Of a DNA stretch of 64,000 nt, positions 39,633 through 50,623 are shown one piece after another. Source of the DNA: Acrasis kona (lineage: Eukaryota; Heterolobosea; Eutetramitea; Acrasida; Acrasidae); NCBI GenBank assembly GCA_026419775.2, contig JAOPGA020001346.1, positions 62,001-126,000 of the forward strand, in the 5' to 3' direction. The notes beneath the pieces are model-generated. The model worked only from the letters and a program-made list of their open reading frames with translations. It had not been told where the DNA came from and made no database searches. Each line of letters starts with the position of its first letter. Position 1 is the first letter of the stretch. The translations under genes were made by a program, and so were the position numbers.

Positions 39633-42600
39633 ATGTCAACAATAGGTTCCCCCGATATAGACAGTCATCGTGAGGAACAGACGCATGACCATGACAAACT
39701 TTCGACTAAAAGTGCAAACTTGATTTCGTTCGATTCCTTGCTAGACAATTTTATTGATAGCAATGAATTTTCAAATGACTCAACAAACACAGAATCGCGA
39801 GATATCATAGAGAGCGATATAGGAGTAGGAAATAACGAAATCTCAAATGATGTTGTGCCCCCAACCTCGAAGCGAAATGATGATGATGTACGTAATGATT
39901 TAATAGAAGAGCCAAAGCACGAAACTGCAGTGGAAGATTTACTTCAATTATCCACACCTGAACAAGAGCGAACAGAATCACCAAAGCCCTCTACCATTAC
40001 AAATGACGACGTACGCGTGGAGCAAAGTGAACGCTCATCAGAGCAAACAGATGTGCAAGTACCGGACCTAGATATGTTTGAGGCTAATTTTGAAGAGGAA
40101 AGTGAAAGCGAAAACACAGAACGTAACATAGCAACAAATAAAACAGAGGAGGCACCCAATCACGAAGAAGCGCTTACAGACGACAGGACTGCGGATGAGG
40201 AGAGTTCGCAAATTAGCGCAACGAATTTCTCAGAGTTCCAAGATCAAACTCCAGTTCCAAATGAAAATCTTATTGCACAGTCCAATCGACCAGAGGAACA
40301 AGTTGACACCCAACATGTAAAAAATGATGCACTCGCCAACACCCTTGATGAAGAATCACCCAAACACGAAGATAAAGACAAGCATCAGTCAACCACGACA
40401 TTGAGCGATCCAAATGACAATCAAAACGAACCAACAAAACTACAAACAGATGGCATGGATGAGTTTGACGCACAATTCGACGACGATCATGACCAAGTTT
40501 CTGAACCAACCACAAAGCCCGTAGAAGAAAACATTGAATCCATCACAAAGAGTCAAGAGGAAGAAGATATTGGTTTTGATGTTGACTTTGACCAAGAACC
40601 AACGCTAGTAGAGCAAAACAAAGAACAAGCTGAGCATACATCTCCACAACAACAAGACGATCAAGATTTTGAGTTTGAAGCCAATTTTGATGAAGCACAA
40701 GATCAAACCATTCATGATCACACAGAACAAAATAACGAGACATTACCAAAAGTCAACACAACTAATGACGACGAGAATACACCTCCCACCATTGATGAAA
40801 AACCAATTATTGATGACTTTGATGCTAATGAACCAAACATTTCAAACGATAACAACAATACAACAAATGACGATAACTTTGACGCACAATTTGACGACAA
40901 TAATGACGACCAACAAATACCTCCAACTGATAAAGTTAACATTATCACGACACCAAGTGACGACTTTGACACAAACAATAACAACAACACAACAAACGAA
41001 GATGACTTTGATGCACAATTTGACGACGATCACCAAATACCTTCGAATGACAAAATGACACCAAGTGAGGACTTTTCAATTTCACACAACAACAACACAA
41101 CAACAACCAATGACGATAACGATGAATTCGATGCACAATTCGATAACGACGATGAACCTTCAGAATTCACATCAGCCAATCAAAATCTAAATGATTCCAC
41201 AGTGCCACCATTAGAAAACAATTCGGATGATGAATTTGATTTCGAGTCCTCAACGAACGCGATCGATGATCAAGATGATGAGTTTGGTGATTTTGATGAT
41301 TATGAACAAACGAAACCATCACAGAGCGAACCAACCGATGACGATTTTGATTTTGGTGATTTTGATAATGGAGATGGAAATGTCGATCACGAACATCAAA
41401 TCGATCAATCACGTTCGAATCAAAATGTGGATCAAGACGAATTTGGAGGATTTGCAACGAGCAGTAATGCCACCCAACAAGAATCAACCACAACGAACGA
41501 TCAACAAAAGAAACAAGAATTAGATACGTCGGCATTACAAAAAAACATTATCGATTCCATTTTAAATTCCTCATCATCCATCCCGTTCGATCTCCATTCG
41601 ACCACCAAATTACTTTCACATATTTTTGACATTTCGCCATCTCCAAATCATGACCAAAGTGAAGAAAAGGTGGTGGATTCTTTGGAGCAATTATTCAAAT
41701 CAAATGCATCACATAATAACGAGACATTATCGAAATTATCGAAATGGAATGATTCCAATGTCGAAAAATATTTTTTATCGAGCATAGGAGTACAAAAGAG
41801 ACAACGAACCGGCATGCACACTCATCATCAAAAAGTGGTCAAATCAACGAAATCGTCTCCGTTACATGCCATTTCCATTTCGACATTTACATCTGATTCG
41901 AAAAATGTCACCACTCCTTCGTCACCTAAACCCACTAATGAATTGGATAATATTGCAGAATTGGTTTGGAGCAAAATGGAACGAGAAGAAGAAGAACCCG
42001 TTGTTACTGCTGCATCTGTTCCTGTGGCAGTTGATAATAAACAGATACCTACGCCATTGGCTGTACCAACGGTCATACCGATAATACCCAAAGCACAACC
42101 ACCTTCTTCTTCTCCTAGTGTTGTTGCTACTACTACAGCTGCTGCTGCTGTGGTTGCTGTTGTTAATAATAACAAACAAGAGTTGGACGAAACGCAATTG
42201 AAGAAATTAGAAGCGAAAAAGAAGGAACAAGAAAAGAGAGAAAAGAAGGAAGCTTTGAGAAAGTTGGAACAAGATAGAATAAAGAAGAAACAAGAAATGG
42301 AAGCACAACAAAAGAATTCGGCGAGTGCTGATTTTGATGCTGATTTTGATGTTGACTTTGATGCTGATTTTGAAAATTCTAATCATGTCGAAAATGTTCC
42401 TGTTGTAAGCGTTTCTCCTGTTGAAAAGTTGTCGTCGCCTGCTGCTGTTGTTGCTTCTCCTAATGTTCATCATCAACCGACTCCGTCCATTGTGTCTCCA
42501 TCTTCGTTTACGATAAATGCTGATGATTTTGATTTTGACTTTGGAGGCAGTTCCGATAAGGGACCTGTTGCGGCGCCGGCTTCGAATGGTTCTGGTTTTG

Positions 42601-42770
42601 AAAATGCATTTGATGACGACGATGGGTTTGGTCAGGAACAAATAAGTGCCTTTACGAATGAATTACCGGATTTAAGCTTTGTTGTTTCATCTCCGGTAGT
42701 TACTAGTGCGCCGAAAGCGAAACCTAAACAAGAGGTGGCGTTCTCTTTTGATGACTTTATGAATTCTTAA
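39633..42770 (+). CDS. Aftiphilin-like clathrin-adaptor accessory protein (tentative)
   Basis: 1045 residues from ATG 39633, single exon, acidic and largely disordered. It is studded with Asp-Phe motifs. There are repeats of DFDAQFDDD (about residues 270-520), then EFGDFDDYE, DFDFGDFDNG and DEFGGFATS (about 550-620), a C-terminal FDADFDVDFDADF block, and DDFDFDFGGSS and SFDDFM at the very end. FGDF/DFGGF-type sequences bind AP-1 gamma and GGA ear domains. A helical segment at about 640-720 (IIDSILNSSSSIPFDLHSTT, LSKWNDSNVEKYFLS) and a Lys/Glu coiled coil near 850-890 are the only ordered-looking parts. The combination resembles aftiphilin, which works in trans-Golgi clathrin traffic. The call is by motif, not by clear domain homology. 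Its stop is 41 nt from mitochondrial S12. Confidence 0.6.
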   Translation: MSTIGSPDIDSHREEQTHDHDKLSTKSANLISFDSLLDNFIDSNEFSNDSTNTESRDIIESDIGVGNNEISNDVVPPTSKRNDDDVRNDLIEEPKHETAVEDLLQLSTPEQERTESPKPSTITNDDVRVEQSERSSEQTDVQVPDLDMFEANFEEESESENTERNIATNKTEEAPNHEEALTDDRTADEESSQISATNFSEFQDQTPVPNENLIAQSNRPEEQVDTQHVKNDALANTLDEESPKHEDKDKHQSTTTLSDPNDNQNEPTKLQTDGMDEFDAQFDDDHDQVSEPTTKPVEENIESITKSQEEEDIGFDVDFDQEPTLVEQNKEQAEHTSPQQQDDQDFEFEANFDEAQDQTIHDHTEQNNETLPKVNTTNDDENTPPTIDEKPIIDDFDANEPNISNDNNNTTNDDNFDAQFDDNNDDQQIPPTDKVNIITTPSDDFDTNNNNNTTNEDDFDAQFDDDHQIPSNDKMTPSEDFSISHNNNTTTTNDDNDEFDAQFDNDDEPSEFTSANQNLNDSTVPPLENNSDDEFDFESSTNAIDDQDDEFGDFDDYEQTKPSQSEPTDDDFDFGDFDNGDGNVDHEHQIDQSRSNQNVDQDEFGGFATSSNATQQESTTTNDQQKKQELDTSALQKNIIDSILNSSSSIPFDLHSTTKLLSHIFDISPSPNHDQSEEKVVDSLEQLFKSNASHNNETLSKLSKWNDSNVEKYFLSSIGVQKRQRTGMHTHHQKVVKSTKSSPLHAISISTFTSDSKNVTTPSSPKPTNELDNIAELVWSKMEREEEEPVVTAASVPVAVDNKQIPTPLAVPTVIPIIPKAQPPSSSPSVVATTTAAAAVVAVVNNNKQELDETQLKKLEAKKKEQEKREKKEALRKLEQDRIKKKQEMEAQQKNSASADFDADFDVDFDADFENSNHVENVPVVSVSPVEKLSSPAAVVASPNVHHQPTPSIVSPSSFTINADDFDFDFGGSSDKGPVAAPASNGSGFENAFDDDDGFGQEQISAFTNELPDLSFVVSSPVVTSAPKAKPKQEVAFSFDDFMNS
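40460..41160. repeat. Degenerate repeats coding FDAQFDD units
   Basis: The plus strand repeats GACGCACAATT(T/C)GACGAC-like units four to five times at irregular 100-130 nt spacing, separated by Asn/Asp/Thr-rich linkers and by a recurring CCAAATACCT segment. These encode the FDAQF motifs of the surrounding gene. The pattern suggests internal duplication followed by divergence. Confidence 0.7.
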
Positions 42771-42811
42771 TAAAAAATAAATTGTAATATTAAGTTGACC
42801 AGATTCACAAC

Positions 42812-43330
42812 ATGTTGAGTTTCATTACCCGGAGGTTCGCTTCTGTTACTCTGGGACCAAGAGCTTGCGTACCAAATAGTCTTTTTAAAACAACGCCGCT
42901 TGTTCCAATTCAAAATAACATTATACAAAGGAATTTTTCCACATCAAAACCTCTTCAAGTCACAATTAATCAATGCATTCGTGGAATTCGTGGTACTAGA
43001 AGAAAGAAGAACCGCGTAAAAGCTTTGGAAGGAAATCCATTCAAAAAAGCGACAGTGCTAAAGGTGATGGAGATGACACCACGTAAACCCAACTCTGCCA
43101 AGAGAAAGGTTGTCAAAGTAAAGTTGAGCACAGGAAAAATCATCTTGTCTTATGTACCTGGTGTAGGTCACTCTCTACAACCTCATTCTATTGTCCTCGT
43201 AAGAGGTGGTAGATGTCAGGACTTGACTGGAATTAGATATAAATGTGTTCGCGGAAGATATGATTTTGCAGGTGTCCAGGGAAGAATGATGGGAAGATCC
43301 AAGTATGGTACAAAGAAGCCTAAGAATTAA
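42812..43330 (+). CDS. MRPS12: Mitochondrial small ribosomal subunit protein uS12m
   Basis: 172 residues. The first ~45 are basic, Ser/Thr-rich and acid-poor, a mitochondrial presequence ([20 protein letters not shown]). The mature part is classic bacterial-type S12: [32 protein letters not shown] (the PNSA loop of the decoding centre), [20 protein letters not shown] and [11 protein letters not shown] at the end. It sits in the decoding region of the mitoribosome. The stop is 12 nt from that of the convergent Tctex gene. Confidence 0.97.
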   Translation: MLSFITRRFASVTLGPRACVPNSLFKTTPLVPIQNNIIQRNFSTSKPLQVTINQCIRGIRGTRRKKNRVKALEGNPFKKATVLKVMEMTPRKPNSAKRKVVKVKLSTGKIILSYVPGVGHSLQPHSIVLVRGGRCQDLTGIRYKCVRGRYDFAGVQGRMMGRSKYGTKKPKN

Positions 43331-43342
43331 AGTATTTTGTAA

Positions 43343-43716
43343 TTACAAATTTATGGCATGTACATGAATCACACAGTATAAATGTTTTCCTTGATTATTG
43401 TACATGTATGATTTATCTTCTGGTTCCCAATAGCACGAAGAAGAAGTGTGCAATCCAGACCCCTTGTTCTGTGCGATAACTGTGAAAGCAATGTACTTAT
43501 ATGGCTTGTTGTAGGACACCAGTTTCTTAATCACATCCTCATTAATCTTGTCCACCCACTGTGTAACAAACACATGTTTATATTCAGTATCAGCCTTTAC
43601 GACGCTATCTACAATCTATTAACAATAAATGAAATGTCTAGTGGTATCTAACTAACATCTCTAACATCCTTTTTTTGATTATCATTGAAAGCAAGATAAT
43701 CGTTGTTCGCGCCCAT
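43343..43716 (-). CDS. DYNLT: Dynein light chain, Tctex type
   Basis: Exons 43716-43657 and 43615-43343 with a 41-nt intron (GTTAG donor), 110 residues. The body matches Tctex1/DYNLT: KPYKYIAFTVIAQNKGSGLH followed by TSSSCYW and KHLYCVIHVHAI, compared with [27 protein letters not shown] and MYCIVSAFGL. Homodimers bind the dynein intermediate chain and cargo. Supports cytoplasmic or axonemal dynein in this organism. Convergent with uS12m, 12 nt apart. Confidence 0.95.
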
Positions 43717-43835
43717 TAGGTTGGAATGAAATTGTAACCAAAGATCTTGAAAAATAATTTATTTTGGGGTAGATTAAATTACACTTCAGGCTTGATTCAG
43801 CACAACGGACGCACATTAAATAATCATATAATACA

Positions 43836-46393
43836 TTATCGTTTACTTGCAACGAATAATCTCATAAGCTGCTCATAACGTCTACCTATAGATGCAGGAT
43901 CCTTGGTAATTATCTTTTCATTATACAAATGTTCCCATATCTGCAAGTGGTTCATAAGGTTCCCCATGTCTATACTGGCTCTCAAAATCTCGCGATCTTC
44001 CTCCTGCGTCCAAACCAGCTCCATCTCCTCCTCCTCAATTTCGTCGTCCACATCACTATCAAGATCCTCTTCTTCAAAAACAATTGATGCATCTAAATGT
44101 GTGAAATGACAACAAAGTACAATGTATACCCTTCTCTTCCGCTGGTTGACTAATTGATTCGAACAACGCACCTCCATCTTGACTGTTTGCGTTTAGATAA
44201 TTATCCTCATCCTTCGAGGCTAGCGGTGGTTCGCTTTGGATAGTTGTGAGTGGTTTGATCTGTGAATTGTGACTTTCATTCGGAAAGTGTGTATTGTGAT
44301 GATTGTCGGTTGGAAAATGTGAGTTGTTGTGATGATTATCGTTCGGATAATGTGAGTTGTGGTGGATGTCGTTGGTGTAATGTGAGTTGTGATTTTCGTT
44401 GTTGTAATGTGAGTTGTGTAGACTATCAGTTCCTGGATACAATGACTGGGCCTGAGGTTTAAGAACATGTAGAGGCTGTAAAGTTGTAGGTGGAGCGTTG
44501 ATGGGAGAAAAGGCGTTGGAATAAGGATTAAGGTATTGGTTGAAAACGAGTTGTTGCTGATTGATTACATCATACTTTGAGTTGTCAATTATTTGATTAT
44601 TAACCATAGAGTGCTGCCAATGTAAATAAAAGTAGAATAAAGTCACATACTTGAAGTGGTGGTTGTTTATCGGAAGTCGTTGTTTTGGGTTCTGTTGAGG
44701 TGGTAGTAGCACTCTTCTTTGGTTTCTTTCCTCCAAATTTATGCAACTGAAAACTCTTCTTTAAAAACGTACCAGTACGGTGTGACATGTATCTACGTGT
44801 TTTTTTAGAAGAAGCATGAATTGAACCCTTACTGTTTCGATATAAACTCCCATTTTTGTCCATGTGCCTTGACTGCTTCAAGTAATTGATCCATCTCCTC
44901 AGTGGAGAGCGGCTGCTTCTTTCCTGCTTTGTACAGTTTGATGGGATTATCTTCATCAGGCGCTCTGGTGGACGACATGTTCTTGTAACGGTTCACAAGC
45001 TGTGCTGTGCTCTTGGTCGGTAATAGTTCTTGTCTGATAACTTCCCAGTTGGAAGTTCCATGTTTAGCCAGACCCAATGCAAGCAACTTGTCTTCTGCCT
45101 TTGTGAATTTCAATCGGCCTAGCTTGATCTTGTTCTGTTCGCTCTGTGGTGTAAAGTCTGGTAAAAGTTCTTGTATTTTGAATATTGACCCGAAAGGTTT
45201 GATGAGGTTCTCTTGCACGAATTCAATTCTTGCCATCTTTGAAGGTTAGTGATTGGTAAAAACGTAAACGTACTTCTGAGGAGGTAGCCAAAGTGACTTT
45301 TCTAACGAATTGTTCGGACAAGTCTATTCCATCAATGTTCAACACTGTAGACATGCCAAAAGGTGGAGGTGGACAAATGAATGGTTTCTTTTGACTTCTC
45401 GTTGTTGGCCCTGCTGTGTTCATCTTTTAACGAATTAGTTTAAAAGTAAAATAATCAACATACACTTTGAAGAGAGTACCAATGATGATAACGTGCTTTC
45501 TTCTCTGCTAAGGCAACGTTACGGCGCTGCTTTAATTCAATCATTCTCTGAGCAGTCACGTTTACTGTTTCTTGGTCAAAGTTCTCTCTTCTTGCATGTA
45601 TTAGTACAGATGCCAGCAGTTGGTAGTGCTAAGTGATGTGAGACCAAGTACTGGGAAAAAATGTTACCTCTCTGAGTTGCTCCGTGAATGTACTGGCCTG
45701 TTCTACAGTCATTCCAATTGAATCCGTAGCAACAGGTATGGCGAAAAGTGGCTTTGATGAAAATGCAGCCCTTGGTTCTATGTGTGCATACGGAGTTTTT
45801 ATGATTTGACCGTGAAGAGACCTTTTTCTACCTCGGCGGGGCGGCTGAGGATCCACTCCTCCCTCATCCCTCGATTGGTTATCTGTCTCTTTTTCTTGAC
45901 AAGGTTAGTATCAAAAATGTTCGAAATGAATCCATACCAGGTGATGTTTCGGTCTCGGGACTTTCGTTATTGTATGCCGCGCTTTCTATAGCGTTATAGT
46001 CATCATTCGAGTCTTCGTCGTATAGAGTAGGAATGTCCTGCTCATTCAACTGCCCAAGGAATTTATTATATACCTATCAATATTAGGCATTACACATTGA
46101 AAATAATGTACTTCATTGCCGGACACATTCGGGAAAAAGTCTTCAATATCTTTACGAAGAGCGAAAACTTCATTCTCGTCATAATCTACATCGAACATTA
46201 CATCTTCTTCGTCTGCCACTTCAAAATCCGCATCACAGACTTCGTCGGAACCGTCGATGAAGTCTGTGTCATTTTCATCTTCCTCCCCGAAAGTGTCAGT
46301 AAGAAGGGTTAATAGGTTTATCTCATCATCAGCAATATCATTCTCGTCCCCACTCTCTAAGGGAGGAGAGTTTGGATCATCGTTATGCTGCAT
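43836..46393 (-). CDS. GON4L: GON4L-like nuclear protein with SANT/Myb domains
   Basis: Nine exons: 46393-46112, 46073-45938, 45894-45668, 45628-45464, 45423-45274, 45236-44833, 44792-44651, 44613-44130 and 44092-43836, giving 748 residues; eight introns of 37-43 nt. The N-terminus is acidic (DEEDVMFDVDYDENEVFALR). Then comes IGMTVEQASTFTEQLREHYQ, the GON4L-type helix. Two SANT-like units lie near residues 360-470 (FTKAEDKLLALGLAKHGTSN, LSTEEMDQLLEAVKAHGQKW). A His/Asn-rich low-complexity stretch follows (NSHY repeats, about 565-620). The C-terminal SANT is LVWTQEEDREILRASIDMGN...RRYEQLMRLF. GON4L family members act in transcriptional repression and cell-cycle control in animals and plants. 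Family call is by motif order; start at 46393 is the first ATG. Confidence 0.82.
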
Positions 46394-46483
46394 CTAAATC
46401 TGCAGGAAGTCGTTGTAATATGTGTATATTTTTGTAACCTAACGCGTGACATGTGACAACAGTTAAATCGAAAATTATCGAGC

Positions 46484-48149
46484 ATGATACTTAGTGATGA
46501 GGCGTTACCATGGGTAGTTGGTGGTGGAGCCCTTGTAGTTGTTGCCGTAACAGTGGGAGCCTCTATAGTTTACAAGTTGGTTTCTAGAAGACGTTACTTG
46601 GCTCATCGAGATTCAGGAGTGAACACTGCACTCCTTGAACATTTAGAACAAACTAAGAAATCGGCCCCAAAGCAAATAGCATACAATACTATAATGGATT
46701 CCACTCAATCCACCCCGGCATCACACACCCCTTCAACACATACCCCAATGCAACAAAGCCATAAACCATCACGTCATACTTCGTCTAACCAAAAAATGTT
46801 CCTACAGCTGTGGCTAAACAGGACAGCCAATGAAGGATACCCACTAGAGGATATAGTAATAGGTACTTGAGGCACCAGACCACATTCAACACAACAGTGA
46901 TGGCTCCCTAAAGTTTGCAACATTACACAAGCTTGTTGAAAATCTAATCAAGAATGGAAATTGCCAACACTTTTTCAAAGAAGAATTCTTTGCCACGTAC
47001 ACCTCCTTTACCACACCCAACAAGCTCATTACTACTTTAATTTCATTTTCAAACGGATTTCACAACGACAATGACGTGAAGCATGAAAGCGTTTGTTTGG
47101 ACCTAATAGAGTTTTGGTGTAGAAACAATCTAAACGACCTTAATTTATGCACAGACAAAGAACGTTTGTTCACAACCCTATTCAAGTACGTTAACAAAAG
47201 TGATTTGGCCAAGTCGAAGAATGTGGCAAGTATATTGTCAACACACATCAAGGAAGCCCAACCAGCGCCTCTACAAAGTTTTATGGTCAACACCCCCTTA
47301 CAAAAAAAAGAAGTCAACATCCAAGATGACTTGGTGAACGATTCTGAAGACTCTGAACTTGAGGCCGGGCCCATTTATCCAGAGGGTGACAGCGACTTTC
47401 AAACAAGAAACGAATTCAACATTCTGGAGTGGAGTCCAAAAGAGATTGCAAGACAGTTAACAATTATTGAAGGCAACCTGCTAAAACAAATTTCATGCTA
47501 CGAACTATGCAAATCAAGATACCTTGAACACAACATGGACAAGTCTGCGCCTCACATTGCAGAGTCAATTCACTTTTTCAACAATTTTAGTCTTTGGTTG
47601 GTAAGCCTTATTCTGACCTTTGATGATGTGGAAATGAGAGCAGCAACAATTCAATTCTTGATTGAGTTGGTTGAACAGTTAGTCGGCTTTGGAAACTTTA
47701 ATTCGACCATGAGTGTCTTAGGCGCCATTAACAATAGTGCAGTTACAAGATTAAAGGCCACCAATGAACTACTTCCTGAAGAGTCAATAGAAATGTTAGA
47801 GGCAGTCAACGAGTTGACAAGCAGTGCTAAGAAGTTTTTCAACCTAAGGGAAGCCGTCGAAGGCACTCCTGGGTGTATCCCATTCCTTGGTATCTTCCTT
47901 ACTGATTTATCACTAATTGAGAGTGTCAATAAAGATAAGAAAGTTGACGATGTAGAGCTAATTAATTGGAATAGATGTAAGTATACCGCTAATATATGTA
48001 AGCAGTTGCAAGTGTGCCAAAGTGGTTTGGTAAAGTATCAAGAAATAGAGTTTTTGCAAACTCATTTGAGGAGTGTTGTTTCTGAATTGAGCGAGGACGA
48101 TCTGTATGAAAGGAGTTTGTGTGTTGAACCTAGATCCAACAAGGCATAA
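46484..48149 (+). CDS. Membrane-anchored Ras guanine-nucleotide exchange factor
   Basis: Model with three exons, 46484-46797, 46836-46862 and 46898-48149, giving 530 residues. Introns of 38 and 35 nt flank a 27-nt microexon; this is the only arrangement I found that joins the two long frames in phase with introns of the local size. The N-terminus has one transmembrane helix (VVGGGALVVVAVTVGASIVY, about 11-30) then SRRRYLAHR, so the rest is cytosolic. A RasGEF-N segment (GSLKFATLHKLVENLI) and a CDC25 catalytic domain (FNNFSLWLVSLIL, GNFNSTMSVLGAINNSAVTR, GCIPFLGIFLTDLSLIES) follow. It loads GTP on Ras-like GTPases at a membrane. The final ~420 residues are certain; the join is inferred. Confidence 0.87.
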
Positions 48150-48243
48150 ATAAATTTGTATTTTAGATTTGTTGACTTGTTGTCCTTGTTTGTTTTCGAA
48201 CCATCCAAGTTGAGTTGTTACAAAGTGTTGTGAAAATTCAATA

Positions 48244-49363
48244 ATGAGCGACAAGGAGGCAGTGATCAGATTCAGAGAGTACAAGTAAATTTTGTTTAGA
48301 GTTGTATTTTAATTTTATAAATAGCTTTGACCAAGATCCCAAGTGGAAGGAACTTGTAGAAAATTTATCCATCTTCGACGAACCTGGAAGCTATGCTTAC
48401 GAAAACAAATTATATAGACAAAAGAAGAAGTATTATCACTCGAAAGTCGAACCGATCTTATCGATTCTGGGCGACGATGATTACAAGCAACACGTGACGT
48501 ATAAAAAAGGGGAAGAAAATTCACAAACAAATACCGACGATGCCCCTCCACAAAATAATCCTAGCACAGAAAGTAGTCCGCCAAGCCAAACGCAGCAGAT
48601 CCAGGGCGGAGTTGTTCATAAGTACTTTAGGCGATTTTACAAATCACTAACAACTGCTACGTTACTCAATCTATCTGCGTACGTTTCATCTTACATCTAA
48701 ATAATTCAACATTTAGTTTTACCTCTTCAATTTTGAGTATCCTCCTCATGTTATTCTCGACAGGACTTTCTCGTAGCTTTTATTATCTATCCCTTTTTAG
48801 TTTGGCCTTTTTGTACCTTGGAACATATTTTGCCAACAAAGGTTTTTCATTGGAATCATTAAAACTCCTTTGCTCTGATGTATTCGGTTTGTATGCTGCT
48901 ATTATATTGACTTTCCTCACCACTCCTCAATCGTAAGAAATTCACTCACTAGCAGTCTAACCCTAATAGTATCACATTCTCACTTTTAATCACTTTATGG
49001 GCCTTCTCTCCACTTCCATCACTAGTCCAAAGGTTCATGAACAGGAACAACATTCAAAACGCAAACATTCAAAGTCTCGTCAACAAGGCAGCCACATACA
49101 GTCCGGCCGTGCCAATGGCTGCAGCAAAATTAGAATTGTACTTATTATTAGAACAGGTCATGGGACTCTTTTCAAGCAATAGACAATTTGTGAGATTGTT
49201 TGCAGTTTTCTTTTACCTATCCAGCAGATACCCATTATCTCCTCCGCTCAGGAATCAAATTTATTCAATAAGGTTGGCATTGGATCAATTAACAAATCAC
49301 CCCAATTGTCCTCAAATCATAAGGAATGTATACCAAAGGGCTAAAATAAGTTTGGGTGGTTAA
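48244..49363 (+). CDS. TMEM33/Pom33-like membrane protein
   Basis: Four exons: 48244-48284, 48325-48678, 48717-48932 and 48970-49363, introns 37-40 nt, 334 residues. A soluble N-terminal ~140 residues precede three or four hydrophobic segments (TSSILSILLMLFSTGL, YYLSLFSLAFLYLGTYF, LYAAIILTFLTT, ITFSLLITLWAFSPLPSL). The C-terminus MGLFSSNRQFVRLFAVFFYL...RYPLSPP and HPNCPQIIRNVYQRA resembles TMEM33/Pom33 proteins of the ER and nuclear pore periphery. The N-terminal extension is longer than usual. Moderate confidence in the family; high in the gene. Confidence 0.68.
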
Positions 49364-49406
49364 CACTAAAATACATTGAAGTAAAAAATAATTTATAATA
49401 GTTTTT

Positions 49407-49407
49407 N
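49407..49407. other. Ambiguous base (N)
   Basis: One undetermined base in the short gap downstream of the TMEM33-like gene, next to a T run. Confidence 0.95.
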
Positions 49408-49542
49408 GTTTTTAAATCCACGTCCCGATGTATACAGTCGACGCAGTTAATGTATTACTTTAATGACCCTGCTTGATGGTTGGACTCGGAGACTACTCCT
49501 CAGGCGTCTATGCAGTCTGGTGATGCCATTAAAGATCTTGTC

Positions 49543-50139
49543 TCACTGCAGATTTTGAACAGTTCGAGGTCGTAGTTGGCTGACCCTAACATTGTCTGTT
49601 TTATGAACACTCTTAAGCTGCAATTTTTTGTTTTCAGACATGGCTGCAAAGAAATCAAAGGCGAGCCTCTGACTTGGCTCTGCTACGCCCTTGTTTTCAA
49701 ACATAATGTGCTCAGAATTTACTCCGGAATAAACCGTTTTGACTTTTATTTTGACTCCGTACTTCTTACTCCTATTTGATAAAAGTAATGCAAAGTGCTC
49801 AGAACTTCTGAGCTCCACTGTAAAAACTTTATATTGGAACGTAGATTGACCAGTTTGGAACCAGTCGAGAGTCCTATCTGTTTCCATGAAAAAGTCCTCG
49901 TCTAAAGTCATTACCCTCTTTCTAATTTCTCTTTTGGGTAGACCACTTAAGCGCCTCACTATAGCTTGAACCTCTGGTGCTGGACTCAATATATTACGAG
50001 GTCCGGTGGTGGTTGGGGAACCTTGCGAGCTTCCGCTAGGAGATACATTTTGAAGTAATGAAAAGCTCGGAGAACTAGATGAGGGAGAGCTAGAAAATGA
50101 AGTCTTTAAAAAACCCTCGATGCTCGACAACGACGACAT
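49543..50139 (-). CDS. Uncharacterised protein, Ser-rich N-terminus
   Basis: 198 residues, single exon. The first 55 residues are Ser-rich and disordered (SFSSSPSSSSPSFSLLQ). Then comes a basic helix (LPKREIRKRVMTLDEDFF) and a beta-rich folded part with FQYKVFTVELRSSEHFALLL and KYGVKIKVKTVYSG. A small DNA- or ligand-binding beta domain is possible. Not recognised. Convergent with the TMEM33-like gene. Confidence 0.65.
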   Translation of the reverse strand: MSSLSSIEGFLKTSFSSSPSSSSPSFSLLQNVSPSGSSQGSPTTTGPRNILSPAPEVQAIVRRLSGLPKREIRKRVMTLDEDFFMETDRTLDWFQTGQSTFQYKVFTVELRSSEHFALLLSNRSKKYGVKIKVKTVYSGVNSEHIMFENKGVAEPSQRLAFDFFAAMSENKKLQLKSVHKTDNVRVSQLRPRTVQNLQ

Positions 50140-50623
50140 CTCAGCCTTTTTTTTGTATTCTATCTACACTCAACCGGACAAACATCAGACCTTGATTGAT
50201 TCTCACCATATTTGTGCGAACTATCTGACCGTAACATCAATATTGTTGTAAGAATCAAAACACCCTCAAGGTTGATTGGTGGAGTTGAAGAGACTTTTCA
50301 ATCGGTAAAATTCACATTTAACTTTTTAATATTAGGGCTCCTAACAAAAGCTTCCGGAAAACATCCGGTCCACAATTGATGCAAAAGTAATCAACAAAAT
50401 GCACATAAATTAATATTTATTACTTTTCATCACTCTTCAATCTCTTATGAGCTCTATTTAATATTCTTGTCCTGCCAGTACTTACGTGACTAATCATTTT
50501 GTCAAATTAGCTAATCAATTTGTAGTCAATATTTGGAAAGTCAACCATCAAACCACATCTAAAGTCGCGCATCGCCGGACTCTCTCAACACCTCACAAGC
50601 ATCATACTCCTTCTGGGTTCGAC
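50140..50623. other. Intergenic
   Basis: Between two minus-strand genes. Contains AT-rich sequence and a short TTCCGGAAAACATCCGG motif near 50350. Nothing else recognised. Confidence 0.45.

Noticed and set aside
46526-46580. A possible 41-nt GTAACA...TTCTAG intron inside the Ras-GEF transmembrane exon
   Set aside because: Removing it brings early stop codons, while the unspliced reading gives a good transmembrane helix and basic stop-transfer sequence.
46855-46870. Apparent single-base frameshift in the Ras-GEF gene (programmed frameshift or sequencing error)
   Set aside because: Two introns of the local size with a 27-nt exon explain the frame change without any error, although cDNA is needed.
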